Assembly: GCF_037975245.1 (NCBI RefSeq)
Contig: NC_092572.1
Span: 17,958,273-18,022,272 of the forward strand
DNA length: 64,000 nucleotides
Source of the DNA: Apostichopus japonicus
Taxonomy: Eukaryota > Echinodermata > Holothuroidea > Aspidochirotida > Stichopodidae
Reading direction: 5' to 3'
Both the position numbers and the translations under genes were made by a program. This document shows, in pieces, positions 50,391-62,175 of the stretch (the stretch's first letter is position 1; the number at the start of each line of letters is the position of its first letter). The notes under the pieces are model-generated. The model had not been told where the DNA came from. It worked only from the letters and a program-made list of their open reading frames with translations, and did no database searches.

Positions 50391-51054
50391 AAACAAGTAT
50401 AAGTTGTGTAAATTCGTTGCCAAGCAAAGATGCATTGAGAAACATCCCTGTTGCTTTGATCAACTTCATATTAGACTTACATCGGCGTTATGTGCTCACT
50501 TTGTTGAAACGAATGCAAAAGTCACCGTTGTAGCGCGATAGGGAACATTTATGTGGTGACAAAGCACGGCAAAAAGACGTTTCCCAGCCCATGTGATCAC
50601 AAATTGACTGATCCATCGGTCTCGGATAAGAGCTCCACAAATCATCCCTATTGGATCTCTATTCGTCTTGAACTCGTTTGCCATCCTCTCCGTCGGGGCA
50701 CACTCCCTGTGAGATCTGGAAGCCATTACGTCACTTCCGTCTTGTATTCTCACAATTCCTGCGTCTTCTGTTATGTTATCAACGCGAGTGGCCTCACTGA
50801 GTAAAGGGTTTAAAATGGGCTCCTGGCTGTCAGTGGACATGCGTAATAATAAGTTAACACGTGCCCCATATTTTTACTCGCGAAGTTAAAAGAAACAGCC
50901 TGACAAGTCGAAAGGAGTTGTGTCCAACATTCACTTGACAATCAGCCTCGTCGAAATCAACATCCGTGTTGAAACGTACCATACATAATAATACCTACGG
51001 CACTGTTTGACGTCATCCCAGGTATTGGTTTGGTAACTACGTTTAGGGGAGATT
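50391..51054 (-). pseudogene. inverted pseudogene copy of exon 2 of the secreted-protein gene at 54439-57048
   Basis: Read on the minus strand from a conserved acceptor (CTCAACAG at 51055), this follows exon 2 of the downstream gene nearly base for base over several hundred bases. It has about three one-base indels (near 50970, 50870 and 50722) and in-frame stops where the intact copy has TGG and AAA codons, so it cannot make the protein. Near the 3' end (after GGCAACGAATTT) the similarity falls sharply. The first 40 bases after the acceptor are also less similar than what follows. No matching signal-peptide exon was found above 51.1 kb. Confidence 0.8.
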
Positions 51055-54000
51055 CTGTTGAGTTGAAGATAATCAATAGAATAGTTGATGCATGTTGCCG
51101 CAGGGACAAGATAAAAAAAAAAAAACATTCATTCACATCACACAGAAGTTAACCACTGAAGCATAAATGGAACAAAAGTACTTAATCGGCATTTATCTTT
51201 AATTGGTACCATTCTGGATAACTCGATACAACTGCCAAAAAACAAACATTTGTTGTCACTTAACTTGGTCAAAATTTTCATTGAGAATAGAAATATGAAA
51301 TTTAAACGAAAACATTGATAGACGATTCAGTCCTATATCTCAATAACATAAAATTATTGGTTTTGATATAAATGACGAATGGTATTACTGAATAGAATCT
51401 TAGAACTTCAATCATAATGGTTTTCAAATTTAAACTCCCAAATTTATTTACACAGCTACAATAAAAAAAAAACGTGTCTATGTCAAACAGATAATTTCCT
51501 TTGATTTAAATTTAGTAACATTCTTAGGCATAAAGTGACACTATATAATCCTTACAGGTAACGTGTCATTTTTAAACGTAAGTGAACTGCTTTGTTATTT
51601 ATCCAGCACAAATTCCAAATTTGTTTCACTTTATATAAACATTTTCGCACAAAATGGTTATAATAAACCAACATCGACGTTCGAAACAAATTTGTAATAG
51701 AAATTACATAATTGAAGTTAAATATCGTTTAATGTGTAAAGAAAATATACTAACTGATTTGTAAAGTTCACAGTACAAGTTAATGTTCCCTTGTCTTTAG
51801 ATTAATTTGAATAAATTTGTATGAACTTGGAGTAGCGTTTTAGGCAAGATATTATTATATTATAAATATAAGCACGTGTTACATTGTAGGCTTTTTCCTG
51901 CCCTTGCGGTAGTCGCTGTCAACGATACATTTTAGGTAATCTTTCGCCTTGTTTCTGTTTATTTATCTTGTTTCTGTTTATTTCATAAAAGCCTATATTT
52001 ATTGCTACAATTCCTCGATGGGAAGATTCTATGACTTTTCCTGAAGTAGTGAAAAGAAGCAAATAGAAGCAAATCCATTTATAGGTTTCATATTTTCTTC
52101 ACAGTTGTTTGCAGAAAGGAACTAAAAATTTGAACCACAAACTCGAGCTGAAGCGAAAAAAAACTAGTTACTTAATCTAGGCCTAATTGAACTGGATCAT
52201 ACCTGTGTTATTAATGGCTTACAGGTTGATATATAAAATTGATGTACCAGCATATAACTATTTGTGAGAGGTGGTTAGTTCGGACTGGCTGATTGCTACA
52301 ATTGTGCTTGACCTTCAATAAAATCTTTTGAAGAATTTGTATGACATAATAAAATATTTATGCAATATATATTATTTTTTTTTTTTTATTTTTTTTTCTT
52401 GTGTCATAGAAAATTTATGTAGGGCGTAGCCCAGTTTCGAAATCTGCTCTGGTTCAAGTTAGATATAAAATACGGTACTTGGACATAATTATATTCGCTG
52501 TATAATTTCATTAGTTTTAGGTAATTAACCAATTTGCGGATTTTACTGTTTGTATTTTATTCAAAACGCTTCAATTATGAAATCAACTGCAATGTCAATA
52601 GTTCAAAAGTAGTCACAAAGAGAATAATATGAAACGTGACAAGGGATTTGGTAATTCGGAAGGATATTCAATGAAAAATATAATCTTTAATGCGTGATTG
52701 CTACCAACAATGGCGCCGTGTTTGGCCCTAAATATTGGTTCGTTTAGAGCCAGTTGGGATCATTTTCTCATACTAATTTCCCACTATACTATGTTATGTG
52801 CACTTCTCACTGGTGAAACCAATACGTCGATTCTTGGCTAAGAGGGAATTTCATACTTTGCTACAAGGTTCATGGTATGTTAATTTCCCCCAAATTTAAA
52901 ATGGAAGACATGTTTACCCTTACGTTTAACTTTAGGTAAAGACCAACTCTTTGAAAGTAGAATTGCTTGTCTTATCTAAAAAAAATTAGGAAGATGAGTA
53001 AATTCTGCGATCAAAAATGAAAACTGTACATTATTAAAATTAATATTTTTGCTAATGGATAGTGGTTTTTTGTTGTTGTTAATCTGTATCGTTACAGTTA
53101 TGCATGTTAAGTAAATTGCTGCCTTCCGTATACGTTATTACGCTGATTATGTTGTTAATGTATTATTATAAACATAATACTTTTGTCTGTTAATACCTCT
53201 TCGGTGGATAAAGTAAGAATAAACAGAAACTTAAATTGAAATTCCCGCAATAAGTAAGATAAATGTACGTCAATAAAACACTTACAAACAAATTAGTAAA
53301 ATAAGCAATAAAAAGAAACAGAAGGCATGACATTGTAAAAGGTTTTAAGTTTATATTAAAATACAAAAATATGATAACTTTCTGTCAGACTCAATTGTTT
53401 GTCTTCATGAAAAGCGTTATTTTGAAACGCTGACTGAAAGAAACTTCGAAATTTTTGAAAAAGCCAACTAATCTTTTAAGAAGAATACCCGGTGGCTGAA
53501 GTTGGTTGCTTAAAAAAGTAATGAAATTTGTTCTGCATGTTTAGGTTAAATCGATACCACCCGTATCATCTTGTATGATGAAGACACGATCTTTAAAATG
53601 GAATGAGGGGGGGGGGGGTGTATAGATTTTCGCAACAGCAGAGTAAACGATGTCATAACGGCAATTCATCTGAATTTTATTTTGTTTGTCTTTATAATAT
53701 TCAACTTCCATATTTACAGAGAAATATACATTTCTACAATATATTTTTCCCTCCCCCTCCCCCTTTCCATTCCCCTTCCCCTTCCCCTCCCCGTCCTTCC
53801 CCTTCCCCTCTCCCATCCCCATTGACTAAACCGTCCTCCTCTACCAACAATGAACGACTATGTAGTAAGTTATTTGCTAGTGTTCACTTATTTTGCGGTG
53901 GTAGGGGCTTATACGTTGCGCTTGAGTTATTACTTTCGACATAGAATTTTTTCGTCGTAACAATCAATGAAACTGAAAGTATTGAGGTTCTAATTACAGA

Positions 54001-54438
54001 AAAACGCTTAAATTAATCTGGTTAATTAACTGAAATATGATGAAATTTAATTGTGTTTCTAATATTCAAATAAGTGACATAAGATATTATTTCTTAATTA
54101 AATAGTTTACCTTGAAATTTCGGTATAAGACATGGGCTTTTGATTACAATAACCCGCAAATCAATTAATTAAAAAGTTATGGAACTATAAATTGTTTCAC
54201 GAACTTCTACAAAGCCGTATATCTTGGAGACTCCGCATCTACTTTTTACACCTGTAATCAACAACAATTTTTGTTATGTACAGGTACAAGAGATAGTTAG
54301 CATAAATTTCAATTAGGCCTATATTAATTCATTCATTCTTAGATTTGTTTTTCAGACAGTAGTCGTTTGTTCATGAGCGCAGAGTGAGTTTTTTCATTTT
54401 CAAAACCACTATAAACTGCAAGATATACGGCAAGAAAA
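51055..54438. other. spacer between inverted copies
   Basis: AT-rich DNA. A T-rich run lies near 52373-52398, and a CCCTCCCC tract (about 53749-53820) gives Pro-rich and Gly-rich ORFs that are artefacts. No exon was identified. Confidence 0.45.
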
Positions 54439-57048
54439 ATGACAACTGGCAAAAGATTCTTCGCGTTTTTGCTTCATTGCTGCTTGCTTCTTTTCACCAC
54501 TTCAGGAGAAGTCATTGAATCTTCCCATTCGGGTAATTTAGAGCTTACCATTGGTGTCTACGAAATAGAGAGAAGCAAAGCCGATGACTATTTACAAAGT
54601 ATCGCCGACGATGATCAATGCACGGACGGTAAGTTATACTATGTAATATATCTGCATTTTCGTGATTATTTTCTTCATTGAGCTAACATATTCTTCCTTT
54701 GGGTAGTATGTTATAAGGGTGATTTTATCATAAACATAATTATACAACTCGATGTTCATAGAAAAGGCGGAAATCACATTGTATACCTAAGTGCTGTATT
54801 TATCGTACGCGAATATACATATCTTCAATGCATCCTAATTTACCTAGGTTTTAATTAATTTTAATCAATGCTAATTCAGGCAAACATTTTTCATGCCGCC
54901 TTTACTCCCTTCTTACAATATTTGCAGAATGGATGTCTATGTTTCCAAATTTAAAGGCAGAACTTAGTCAAATGTGCCCGCGGCATAATTTTTATATGAA
55001 ATATCGCCTAAAGGGCGGATTTAAATGTATATAGTTTGTTATTAGGCGAAGGCTATGGAACCGCAGTTGTGGATTTCATATTACTCCCAATTCAATCAAT
55101 GCATCCTTTACACATTAAAATGTAATATCCAGGAAGTGTTACAGATCAACAGAATACTAAATAATTCTTAAGATTATTTATGCGTTCTTGAGAGTTTTGT
55201 TAATATTATTATTATATTTCATTGTCAAGTTGTCTGATTGACAGATCGATTCGTTGCCCCTTGACTCTTACTATGATTACCCAGTCATGCGAGAGCTTTC
55301 ACATTCTAAAACATCCTCAGCTTGTTGATAAGGTATAAACCAAAGGATGTGCTTATTATCTGCCCACGCCCTATGTCATTACCAGAACTTTCGAAGAAAT
55401 CTCACATTTACTAATCTTGAGTTGAACATTAGCAAGGACTATATGGATAAGTCTATACGTTTATGACATTTTTTGGGGGGGTGAGAAAATTTTCATTGCA
55501 TTTGGAGTGGCACTGCGTAACGTCGTGGCACCATCTCAAAATTGATAGCTTGATGACGGCTGGCAATAGATATATTGGAGTCTAATATGCTCCCTGTATC
55601 TCGTACGTAGCTGTAACAGACGCATTGCGAGTCCCTAATTAAGTTTAATGGTAGCAGACGCCTATTCAAAGACCCGTTGACTTAAATACTTAATCATAAA
55701 AGTAATGTGGTCTCTTAGTCTGGATAGAAGTTTTCACTAGCTAAACGCCACCTAACGAATCACTGGATAGCTGACAAATCGGACATTCATGGCACCATCG
55801 ATTTCCCGTACCATGAATGTGCAGATTTTGGCTATGAGAGCCTGAAAATTTCGTCACTTGTAAACAAACCTCTTTACTCAGATAGTATACCCGGGAGACC
55901 TAAAGGGGTTTAAAATTGCCTCAATTGACTTCCATTTATGCTCCCCAACATCCTAGCCATAAAAAGCTAGGTCTTCATTGATGACACGTGAAAAAAGATG
56001 TTCTCCTGCTGATTTTTAGCACTTTTTTTCAAAGGAGAACAATCGGGCGGATTGATATGGACTCTATAATAGGAGTATGCCACTTTATTTGATTGCTTGA
56101 TCTTTATCCATGAGTAGAAACAATGCCACTTGAAGATTTCAGGTGGCATCGAAAATAGCTGCACAGGCTCAATACGCCGTTTCTCCATCTCTAACAGCCC
56201 CTGTGTTTATCAATAAAGTCTGTTCTGTTCATGGTTCCTTAACATGTTCTCTAAAATATTATCCAAGTGTTAAATACAAACTAAACTAATCATTCTCTGT
56301 ATCTCCTTTCAATTCCACAGAATCTCCTCTAGAAATAGTTACCAACTCTATTCCCGGGATGACGTCAAACAGTGCCGTAGGTATTATTATGTATGGTACG
56401 TTTGGAACCGATGTTGATTTCGACGAGGCTGATTGTCAAGAGAATGTTGGGAACAACTCTTTTCGGCTTGTCTGGCTGTTTCTCTTAACTTCGCGAGTAA
56501 AAGATGGGGCACGTATTAATTTACTATTACGCATGTTCACTGACAGCCAGGAGCCCATTTTTAACCCTTTACTCAGTGAGGCCACTCGCGTCGATAACAT
56601 AACAGAAGACGCAGGAATTGTGAGAATGCAAGACGGAAGTGACGTATTGGCTTTCCAGATCTCACAGGGAGTGTGCCCCGACGGAGAGGATGGCAACCGA
56701 GGTCAAGACGAATGGAGATCCATTAGGGATGATTTGTGGAGCTCCTATCCGAGACCGATGGATTGGTCAATTTGTGATCACATGGGCTGGGAAACGTCTT
56801 TTTGCCGTGCTTTGGCACCACATAAATGTTCCCTATCGCGCTACAACAATGACTTTTGCATTCGTTTCAACAAAGTGAGCACAAAACGCCGATGTAAGTC
56901 TAATATGAAGTTGATCAAGGCGACGGGGATGTTTCTCAAAACATCTTTGCTAGGCAACGAATTTCCACAAGACGTATACGATGCTGAAAATGCAGAAGGG
57001 GCTCGCATCTTTGACGTAGTATATCCATGCTTTGGGAATGAGAGCTAG
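54439..57048 (+). CDS. two-exon gene, 305-residue secreted cysteine-containing protein, family unknown
   Basis: Exon 1 is 54439-54628 (donor GACG|GTAAGT) and exon 2 is 56321-57048 (acceptor CAATTCCACAG). The intron is phase 1 and the reading frame joins as ...CTD-ESPLEIV. Residues 1-23 form a signal peptide (Lys5-Arg6, then FFAFLLHCCLLLF, ending TTSG). The mature protein has nine cysteines (about 61, 102, 182, 215, 225, 233, 243, 255, 300) and sequons near 108 and 156. There is no second membrane segment, so it should be secreted. I do not recognise the fold. The 215-255 stretch, with a Cys about every 8-12 residues, suggests a disulphide-rich C-terminal module. An ATTAAA lies about 285 bases past the stop. 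An inverted pseudogene copy of exon 2 sits upstream. Confidence 0.72.
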
Positions 57049-57669
57049 AGCAAAAAAGATCCAGCTACCTTTTCTTTTATCATTTCAATAATCTTTGGAA
57101 CTGTTTCGAAAGAAATGAGTTATAATCTTGCGTTATTTATTACCTCGTTGAATGTTGAAAATTGTCATTGTTTATTTTGCAGTAAATTTCTACTGCTTTG
57201 GTAGCACATATTTGTACCATTATTATTCTCTACACTTTGTAGTACATACCATTGCTCATGCAATGCTCTTTCGTTGTGCGTCGGAGCACTAAATAATTAA
57301 GAAGTGTCCTGTTGTTGAAAGGATAAGAACAATTAAATGACAAATGACTTTTATCGAAAAGCATGCACATACTGGAGAATGTGGTACGGAGTTCACATAA
57401 GATCAGTTTTTTTTTATGTCGTAACTACCATTGTGCAGGTGAATGATCTTAAATTACAGTCACTGCCCTTAGAAATGTATACCTTCCCCAATCCCACCCA
57501 ACACCACCACAGGTTGAGCCTCTTTTGCCACAATACCTTACCCCCCCCCCCCCCCCTACATGCCTACCTCTTCCCAACCAACTTTCGTTAAATCGTTCCG
57601 AAGCTCTTTCCCAGTTCCCCTTCTTTTTCTTTGACTTCCATATATGTAATCGGAAATTCAGATTCATTA
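57049..57669. other. 3' flank, non-coding
   Basis: A poly-C run lies at 57541-57556. The Pro-rich ORF across it is an artefact. Confidence 0.45.
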
Positions 57670-57790
57670 TGTGGTTGTATTTGTCCCTTCTGTTACTGTT
57701 ACTTGTCATTCAGCCTCTGAAGAAGATTGTGAGGATCGAAACGTCAGGCCCTCTTACTTTTACACATTCTCTTACACAGGCTGGATAAGC
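57670..57790 (+). mobile_element. candidate Penelope-like/retroelement 3' fragment with hammerhead-like core
   Basis: The string LKKIVRIETSGPLTFTHSL and its DNA, CTGAAGA ... CGAAACGTC, are of a type I associate with dispersed retroelement ends in marine invertebrates. CTGAAGA (57717-57723) fits hammerhead C-U-G-A-N-G-A, and GAAAC (57738-57742) fits the second core strand. A short GATT/GATC stem lies between them, off by one base. A closed stem III is not evident. Family assignment is from memory. Confidence 0.3.
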
Positions 57791-58199
57791 AGTTTGCTAA
57801 ACAGTTTTGTTTTTTTATTTTAATTCAAAATAGACTACGGTGACCTTTGAAGGGTAAAAAAAACATGTCAACAGGTTCTTTTATTTGAGGAGTTGATAGG
57901 GTAAGTGTTCTTGAAATCTTGACTATAGTAGTCAAATTGTCGAGTTGCTGCTTCACACTTATCTTGACAAACAGGTCATAACATCGTTCGAGTTTTCATA
58001 GTAAAGGGTATACACAAACCCAACCATCATCTTATGGCTTGTAAATGGCAGATATCGTTGAGAAGAACAACTCCCCCCCCCCCCAAACAGCTAAGAAAAT
58101 TCCTGAGAGCAAGATCCAGCAACCTTTTTGTTTTATCATTCAAACAACTATAATACTAATACTAATCAGTAGTTATTTTAACGGCAATTAAGCGACCAC
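57791..58199. other. non-coding stretch
   Basis: Poly-C near 58073-58085. Nothing else recognised. Confidence 0.45.
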
Positions 58200-58440
58200 A
58201 AATGTGGGTGGAAGCCCGCAATGGATTATGGATTACAACTTACACGTCGGGTGGCTTCCAATTCAACATTTTAACTCAAAGTCATTTCAGATGGGAAAAC
58301 CGTAGATTGCTATTGGATGAAAACCCACCTTACTATAACCCTGCCGGGTATCGAACCTGGAATCTCTCGATTGCTAAGCCCCATTGCTTCAGATGCCACT
58401 GTCTTTATCCACACGGCCACAGCACCGGCTAAGAAAAATC
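58200..58440 (-). mobile_element. tRNA-Ser/Leu-like SINE (family C)
   Basis: On the minus strand the head starts GCCGGTGCTGTGGCCGTGTGG (A-box region), carries an extended variable arm as in class II tRNAs, and has B box GGTTCGATACCCGGC at about 58345-58359. GCCGG at the 5' end can pair with CCCGGC only loosely, so it is not a functional tRNA. The following body includes GGTGGGTTTTCATCCAATAG and GGAAGCCACCCGACGTG. Only one copy is in the window, so the ends are estimates. Confidence 0.6.
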
Positions 58441-60327
58441 GTGTGCGGTTTTGGGGGTATCCTAGTATAAAGTCGTGTCTGGAAGATGTCGTTTTGTAAA
58501 TTTGTGATGTCATAATGCCACTAGGACGTGCAACCATTTTCTAATTGTATAGGGTGAATTGTTTATAGTATTCACCCCTGCAACCAATGCCTTCTCCATT
58601 TTTAGAAATAAACAAATAGAAAATTAAGATAAACAAAACAAAACAAAACAAATAGAAGCACATGTGACTCGTTGATGTCATATTAGACTTGATCAAGTCT
58701 TCTGCCGTACATGTGAAGTAGCATATAAGTCTGTGACATCTCCTAAATGGAATAAGATATTTCTTAGCTGTTTGGAAAGCTGTTTATGAAATTTATCATA
58801 ATCACATAGGCCAATAATGATATTTGTGTCTCCTTTCAATTAACGTATAATATTTTATCAAAAATGGTTAATTTTGGTCGAGTTGCTGCGTTCCTCCATG
58901 GTTACCCCTAAAATCTACATGACAATAGTCCTATGCTAAAGTAAGAGACGTGAGAGTTACACTAACATGATATCTTCTGAAGATGTTGTTATTTGTCGAT
59001 ATATCGTGTGTCTCCTCAGAAGAGCCATCGTAACATATATATACATTTGCAGGGCCTACATGTAGTTTCAACTGTTATATGGCGGAAGTACTGTATAACT
59101 TGACGAAGTTACGTTACTTCAAGAACTAGGAAGTACATATTACAAAGTGAATGTTGGAAATCATATAAATACAGTAGATTAAAATAGTTTTGCTGAAAAT
59201 GATTAATTTTTATTCATATTTTATTGATTAAATGTTCAGTTGTCTATATATCTGAATACGAAAAAGCAAGTTGTACGCGAAATTTAAATAGCATATACAG
59301 CATATACAGCAAAAGAGAACAGACGTTTTTGTTATTAGGATTGTTGTGAGCATATCCAGCATATCATAATTTCCAAAATGTGATATTTGTTTTTTAAAAC
59401 ATAATACTCATTACTGTAACCAATAAACAAACGAGGCACAAATAATTGCAATGCCAAATCAAAATTTGAAATTTGTCAATAGCAATATCTATAATAGAAA
59501 GCAATGTTTTTCTAGGGTCAATTATAAATACTACTTTTTATTTAGTACCAATGCACCTTTGCATTAATATATGTGTATATGTGAAACACACCCAACTATA
59601 TTATTCACACATACACACGAGTTTAGAAAAAATATTAAAAAATCAATCAAGACGATAGTATAAACCTCAATGAGCGTTGATATACTGTATAGTAATTTAG
59701 AAGTTGTGGGCTTATTTGAGGGCAAGGAACTGTCTATAATAATAGACAATTCTCAAAGAGCTACGTGAATCTTTCGAAAGTAACCCCGAGTAGACGATCG
59801 TCACATCTTTGCGCTTTGTATTAGTCCTCCAACAAGGGAACCAATAGATGGTATATCCAAGTTTGGGTAGCCTTGAGTATCTCCGAGGTACATAATTCAT
59901 ACGTACAGATGATTTATTGTGCATTATTCTGACCAAACTATGAAATATTTGGACATAAGTGGATATCACTCAAGACCAGGGGCGCAATCACGATACTTCT
60001 TAAAGATTGGGGAGATTTAAGGGCCCAGACCCTCTCCCCCGCCCCCCTCTCCCCTTCTGGCAGACATGATATTACAAAAAGTCCTAACCTACAGTATATA
60101 AATGTACAACCTCAACAGTCGAAAAGTTGCAAATATAGCACCTATTTATCTTTTATCTGTGTATGTACCAAGACAATGTAAACAAGGAAAATTTAAAAAA
60201 AAACAGAGTGACAATTAAATAATTGTTATTGTAGAATCATATGAAGAATTCTGCTGTTCATAAGGAATATCAACCCTTATAAATTATGATATTCATAACA
60301 ATGGAAACAAACGAAAACGACATACTT
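58441..60327. other. non-coding stretch
   Basis: AT-rich DNA. (AAAAC)n is near 58633-58651, and a CCCCCGCCCCCCTCTCCCC run near 60036-60054. No supported gene. Confidence 0.45.
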
Positions 60328-60332
60328 TTATT
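60327..60332 (-). terminator. AATAAA overlapping the GPCR stop codon
   Basis: The last Glu codon, the TAA stop and the next base together read GAATAAAAG, so a canonical poly(A) hexamer overlaps the end of the reading frame. If used, the 3' UTR would be only about 15-30 bases. Use is not shown. Confidence 0.4.
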
Positions 60333-61425
60333 CACTGATATTGATTTGCACTGACGACATGGATCGTGTCAGGTTGATACTTCCGGTTTCATCTGTATCG
60401 GGGCTGGCAGAGTTCTGCTCGGGCTTGTTGCCTTGGAAACAATCACAGTTTTTCAGTATTTGCTTGTAGGCTGTTCTAAATTGATGGTTACGCCATCCAT
60501 AAATGATAGGATTCATGAAAGAGCTGATATAAGTTAACATCTCACAAAAAGTTTGAACAGCCAAGAGGGATTTCAGATCTTTTGCAAGATAAATTTCGAA
60601 AATATTCTTAAAACTGTGTGGTAACCAAAAGATTGTGAAAGTACCAAGAACAAAAGCGCTCGTAATTGTTGTGCGCATGCGCATTTTCCACTGAACAGAC
60701 TTGGCCCTCTGAGACCTGCTGTTCGATACAGCATCCTTTCTGAGGTAAGCGATGTAGAAGATTCTCACATACGCAATAATCAGTAATAGTAGCCACGTAG
60801 GTATTAGGAATGACCCAACGATCGCGTGAACTGTTAGTATCGGGGCATCGTACTGTTCCAGTCCACACACCCATTGATATGGATCGCTACCGAAACTCCA
60901 AACTGGTAACGTACCGAAACAAAAACCGAATGCGAACCAAAAGATGATGATTTTAGTCGTCTTCTGTCGTGTCATGATGACGTGATATCGCAACGGACGA
61001 GATATTGCGATATATCGATCGACGGTTATCGCTAACAACAGGCACATAGAAGTGGAACACAAAACATACGCGGGTAGAAAGAGATAAGAACGCGAATTAG
61101 CGTGGCACGTAGTCTCACTAATAATCAATCTATTTGATATCGCCAATGGCATGGCAACCGATCCGGTAAGAAAGTCGACTATCGCTAAGGCAAAAATATA
61201 ATAGTTGTTGACTTTGCGCACTTTCTTGAAGCGAATAAATGTCATGATAACCAAAGCATTGCCCGATACACACATCAATATTACGGGAATGTACACAGCG
61301 ACGTATATAATGCTTCCAGTAATAGACACTCTCAGTGATACAGACTGACCCTCCACAAGCGAAGTATTATTTGAGAAATTCATCATGTTTCCGAACTTCT
61401 TAATAATTTGGATACAAAAATGCAA
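60328..61425 (-). CDS. rhodopsin-class (class A) GPCR, intronless, orphan
   Basis: 365 residues in one exon, normal for class A receptors. It has seven hydrophobic segments and family landmarks: GN56 in TM1, LAIVD84 in TM2, DRY 136-138, W163 in TM4, a W267-x-P269 motif in TM6, and NPIIY 305-309 before helix 8. Cys107 and Cys187 may form the TM3-ECL2 disulphide, although Cys107 is about five residues earlier than usual. Cys328/330 are palmitoylation candidates. The position equivalent to 3.32 is Ala119, so the aminergic Asp is absent. An adenosine-receptor-like or other orphan subgroup is more likely than a monoamine receptor. The start may be Met14 or Met15, just before sequons NFS and NTS. 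The product is a plasma-membrane receptor coupling to G proteins; the ligand is unknown. Confidence 0.93.
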   Translation of the reverse strand: MHFCIQIIKKFGNMMNFSNNTSLVEGQSVSLRVSITGSIIYVAVYIPVILMCVSGNALVIMTFIRFKKVRKVNNYYIFALAIVDFLTGSVAMPLAISNRLIISETTCHANSRSYLFLPAYVLCSTSMCLLLAITVDRYIAISRPLRYHVIMTRQKTTKIIIFWFAFGFCFGTLPVWSFGSDPYQWVCGLEQYDAPILTVHAIVGSFLIPTWLLLLIIAYVRIFYIAYLRKDAVSNSRSQRAKSVQWKMRMRTTITSAFVLGTFTIFWLPHSFKNIFEIYLAKDLKSLLAVQTFCEMLTYISSFMNPIIYGWRNHQFRTAYKQILKNCDCFQGNKPEQNSASPDTDETGSINLTRSMSSVQINISE

Positions 61426-61887
61426 CCAAGGAGTTTCTGTTCAAACAGAATGCGATTTTAATATGTAATTTAGTTTTATATTCGACAAACATATAAGCAA
61501 GTAAGCTACCCGCACTTTTTTCTCCCAAATTTGAATGACCAAAATAAGCCCTACTCGCAACGAGGGGAAATGTGCTTCACTTCTTAATATGGTAATCTGC
61601 AACTGACGTATAAACCACTTACAGGTACTTAATTTCACAATATAGCCAATTATCGTAAACTTTTGAAGGAAAGTCACTTGCAACTGCTATATTTAAAAGT
61701 ATTGGGTTTTCTTCAACTGAAAGGTTTTATAGACATTAGTCCAAATCAACCAATCAGTTATCTCTGCAACACAGACGATATTCATAACCATCTTTTACCA
61801 GATGTCCTTTTCTTTTAGTATCTTATGAACAAAATGAATTTTTTATGCAGAATAACAGGCACCAGTGGTTTTATACCATTTATAATT
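61426..61887. promoter_or_regulatory. upstream region of the GPCR gene
   Basis: A promoter would be expected here on the minus strand, but no convincing TATA or initiator element stands out. The small ORF at 61441-61683 is unsupported. Confidence 0.25.
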
Positions 61888-62090
61888 AGATATTAAACAT
61901 AAAATTATGATCATGATGCTTTTCGTGCACCTGAGATATATCACTTAGCAATTAAATATATTTGATAATTATAATAAACTAAATTACATAAGCTATTGTA
62001 TTAAATTGGAAAGGGATTGTTATTTCTTGTGTCACAAATTGACCCAAAAAGTGCAACTCAATTCGAGTGAACGCACACAGCTTAACCAAG

Positions 62091-62175
<85 letters not shown>

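Noticed and set aside
53541-53944. Pro-rich and Gly/Lys-rich ORFs
   Set aside because: They are the two readings of a CCCCTTCCCC tract.
56639-56878. Alternative 79-codon frame inside exon 2 of the secreted-protein gene
   Set aside because: The same frame is open in the pseudogene only because of a one-base deletion. The cysteine-rich frame continues through both the acceptor and the C-terminus, so this is a shadow frame.
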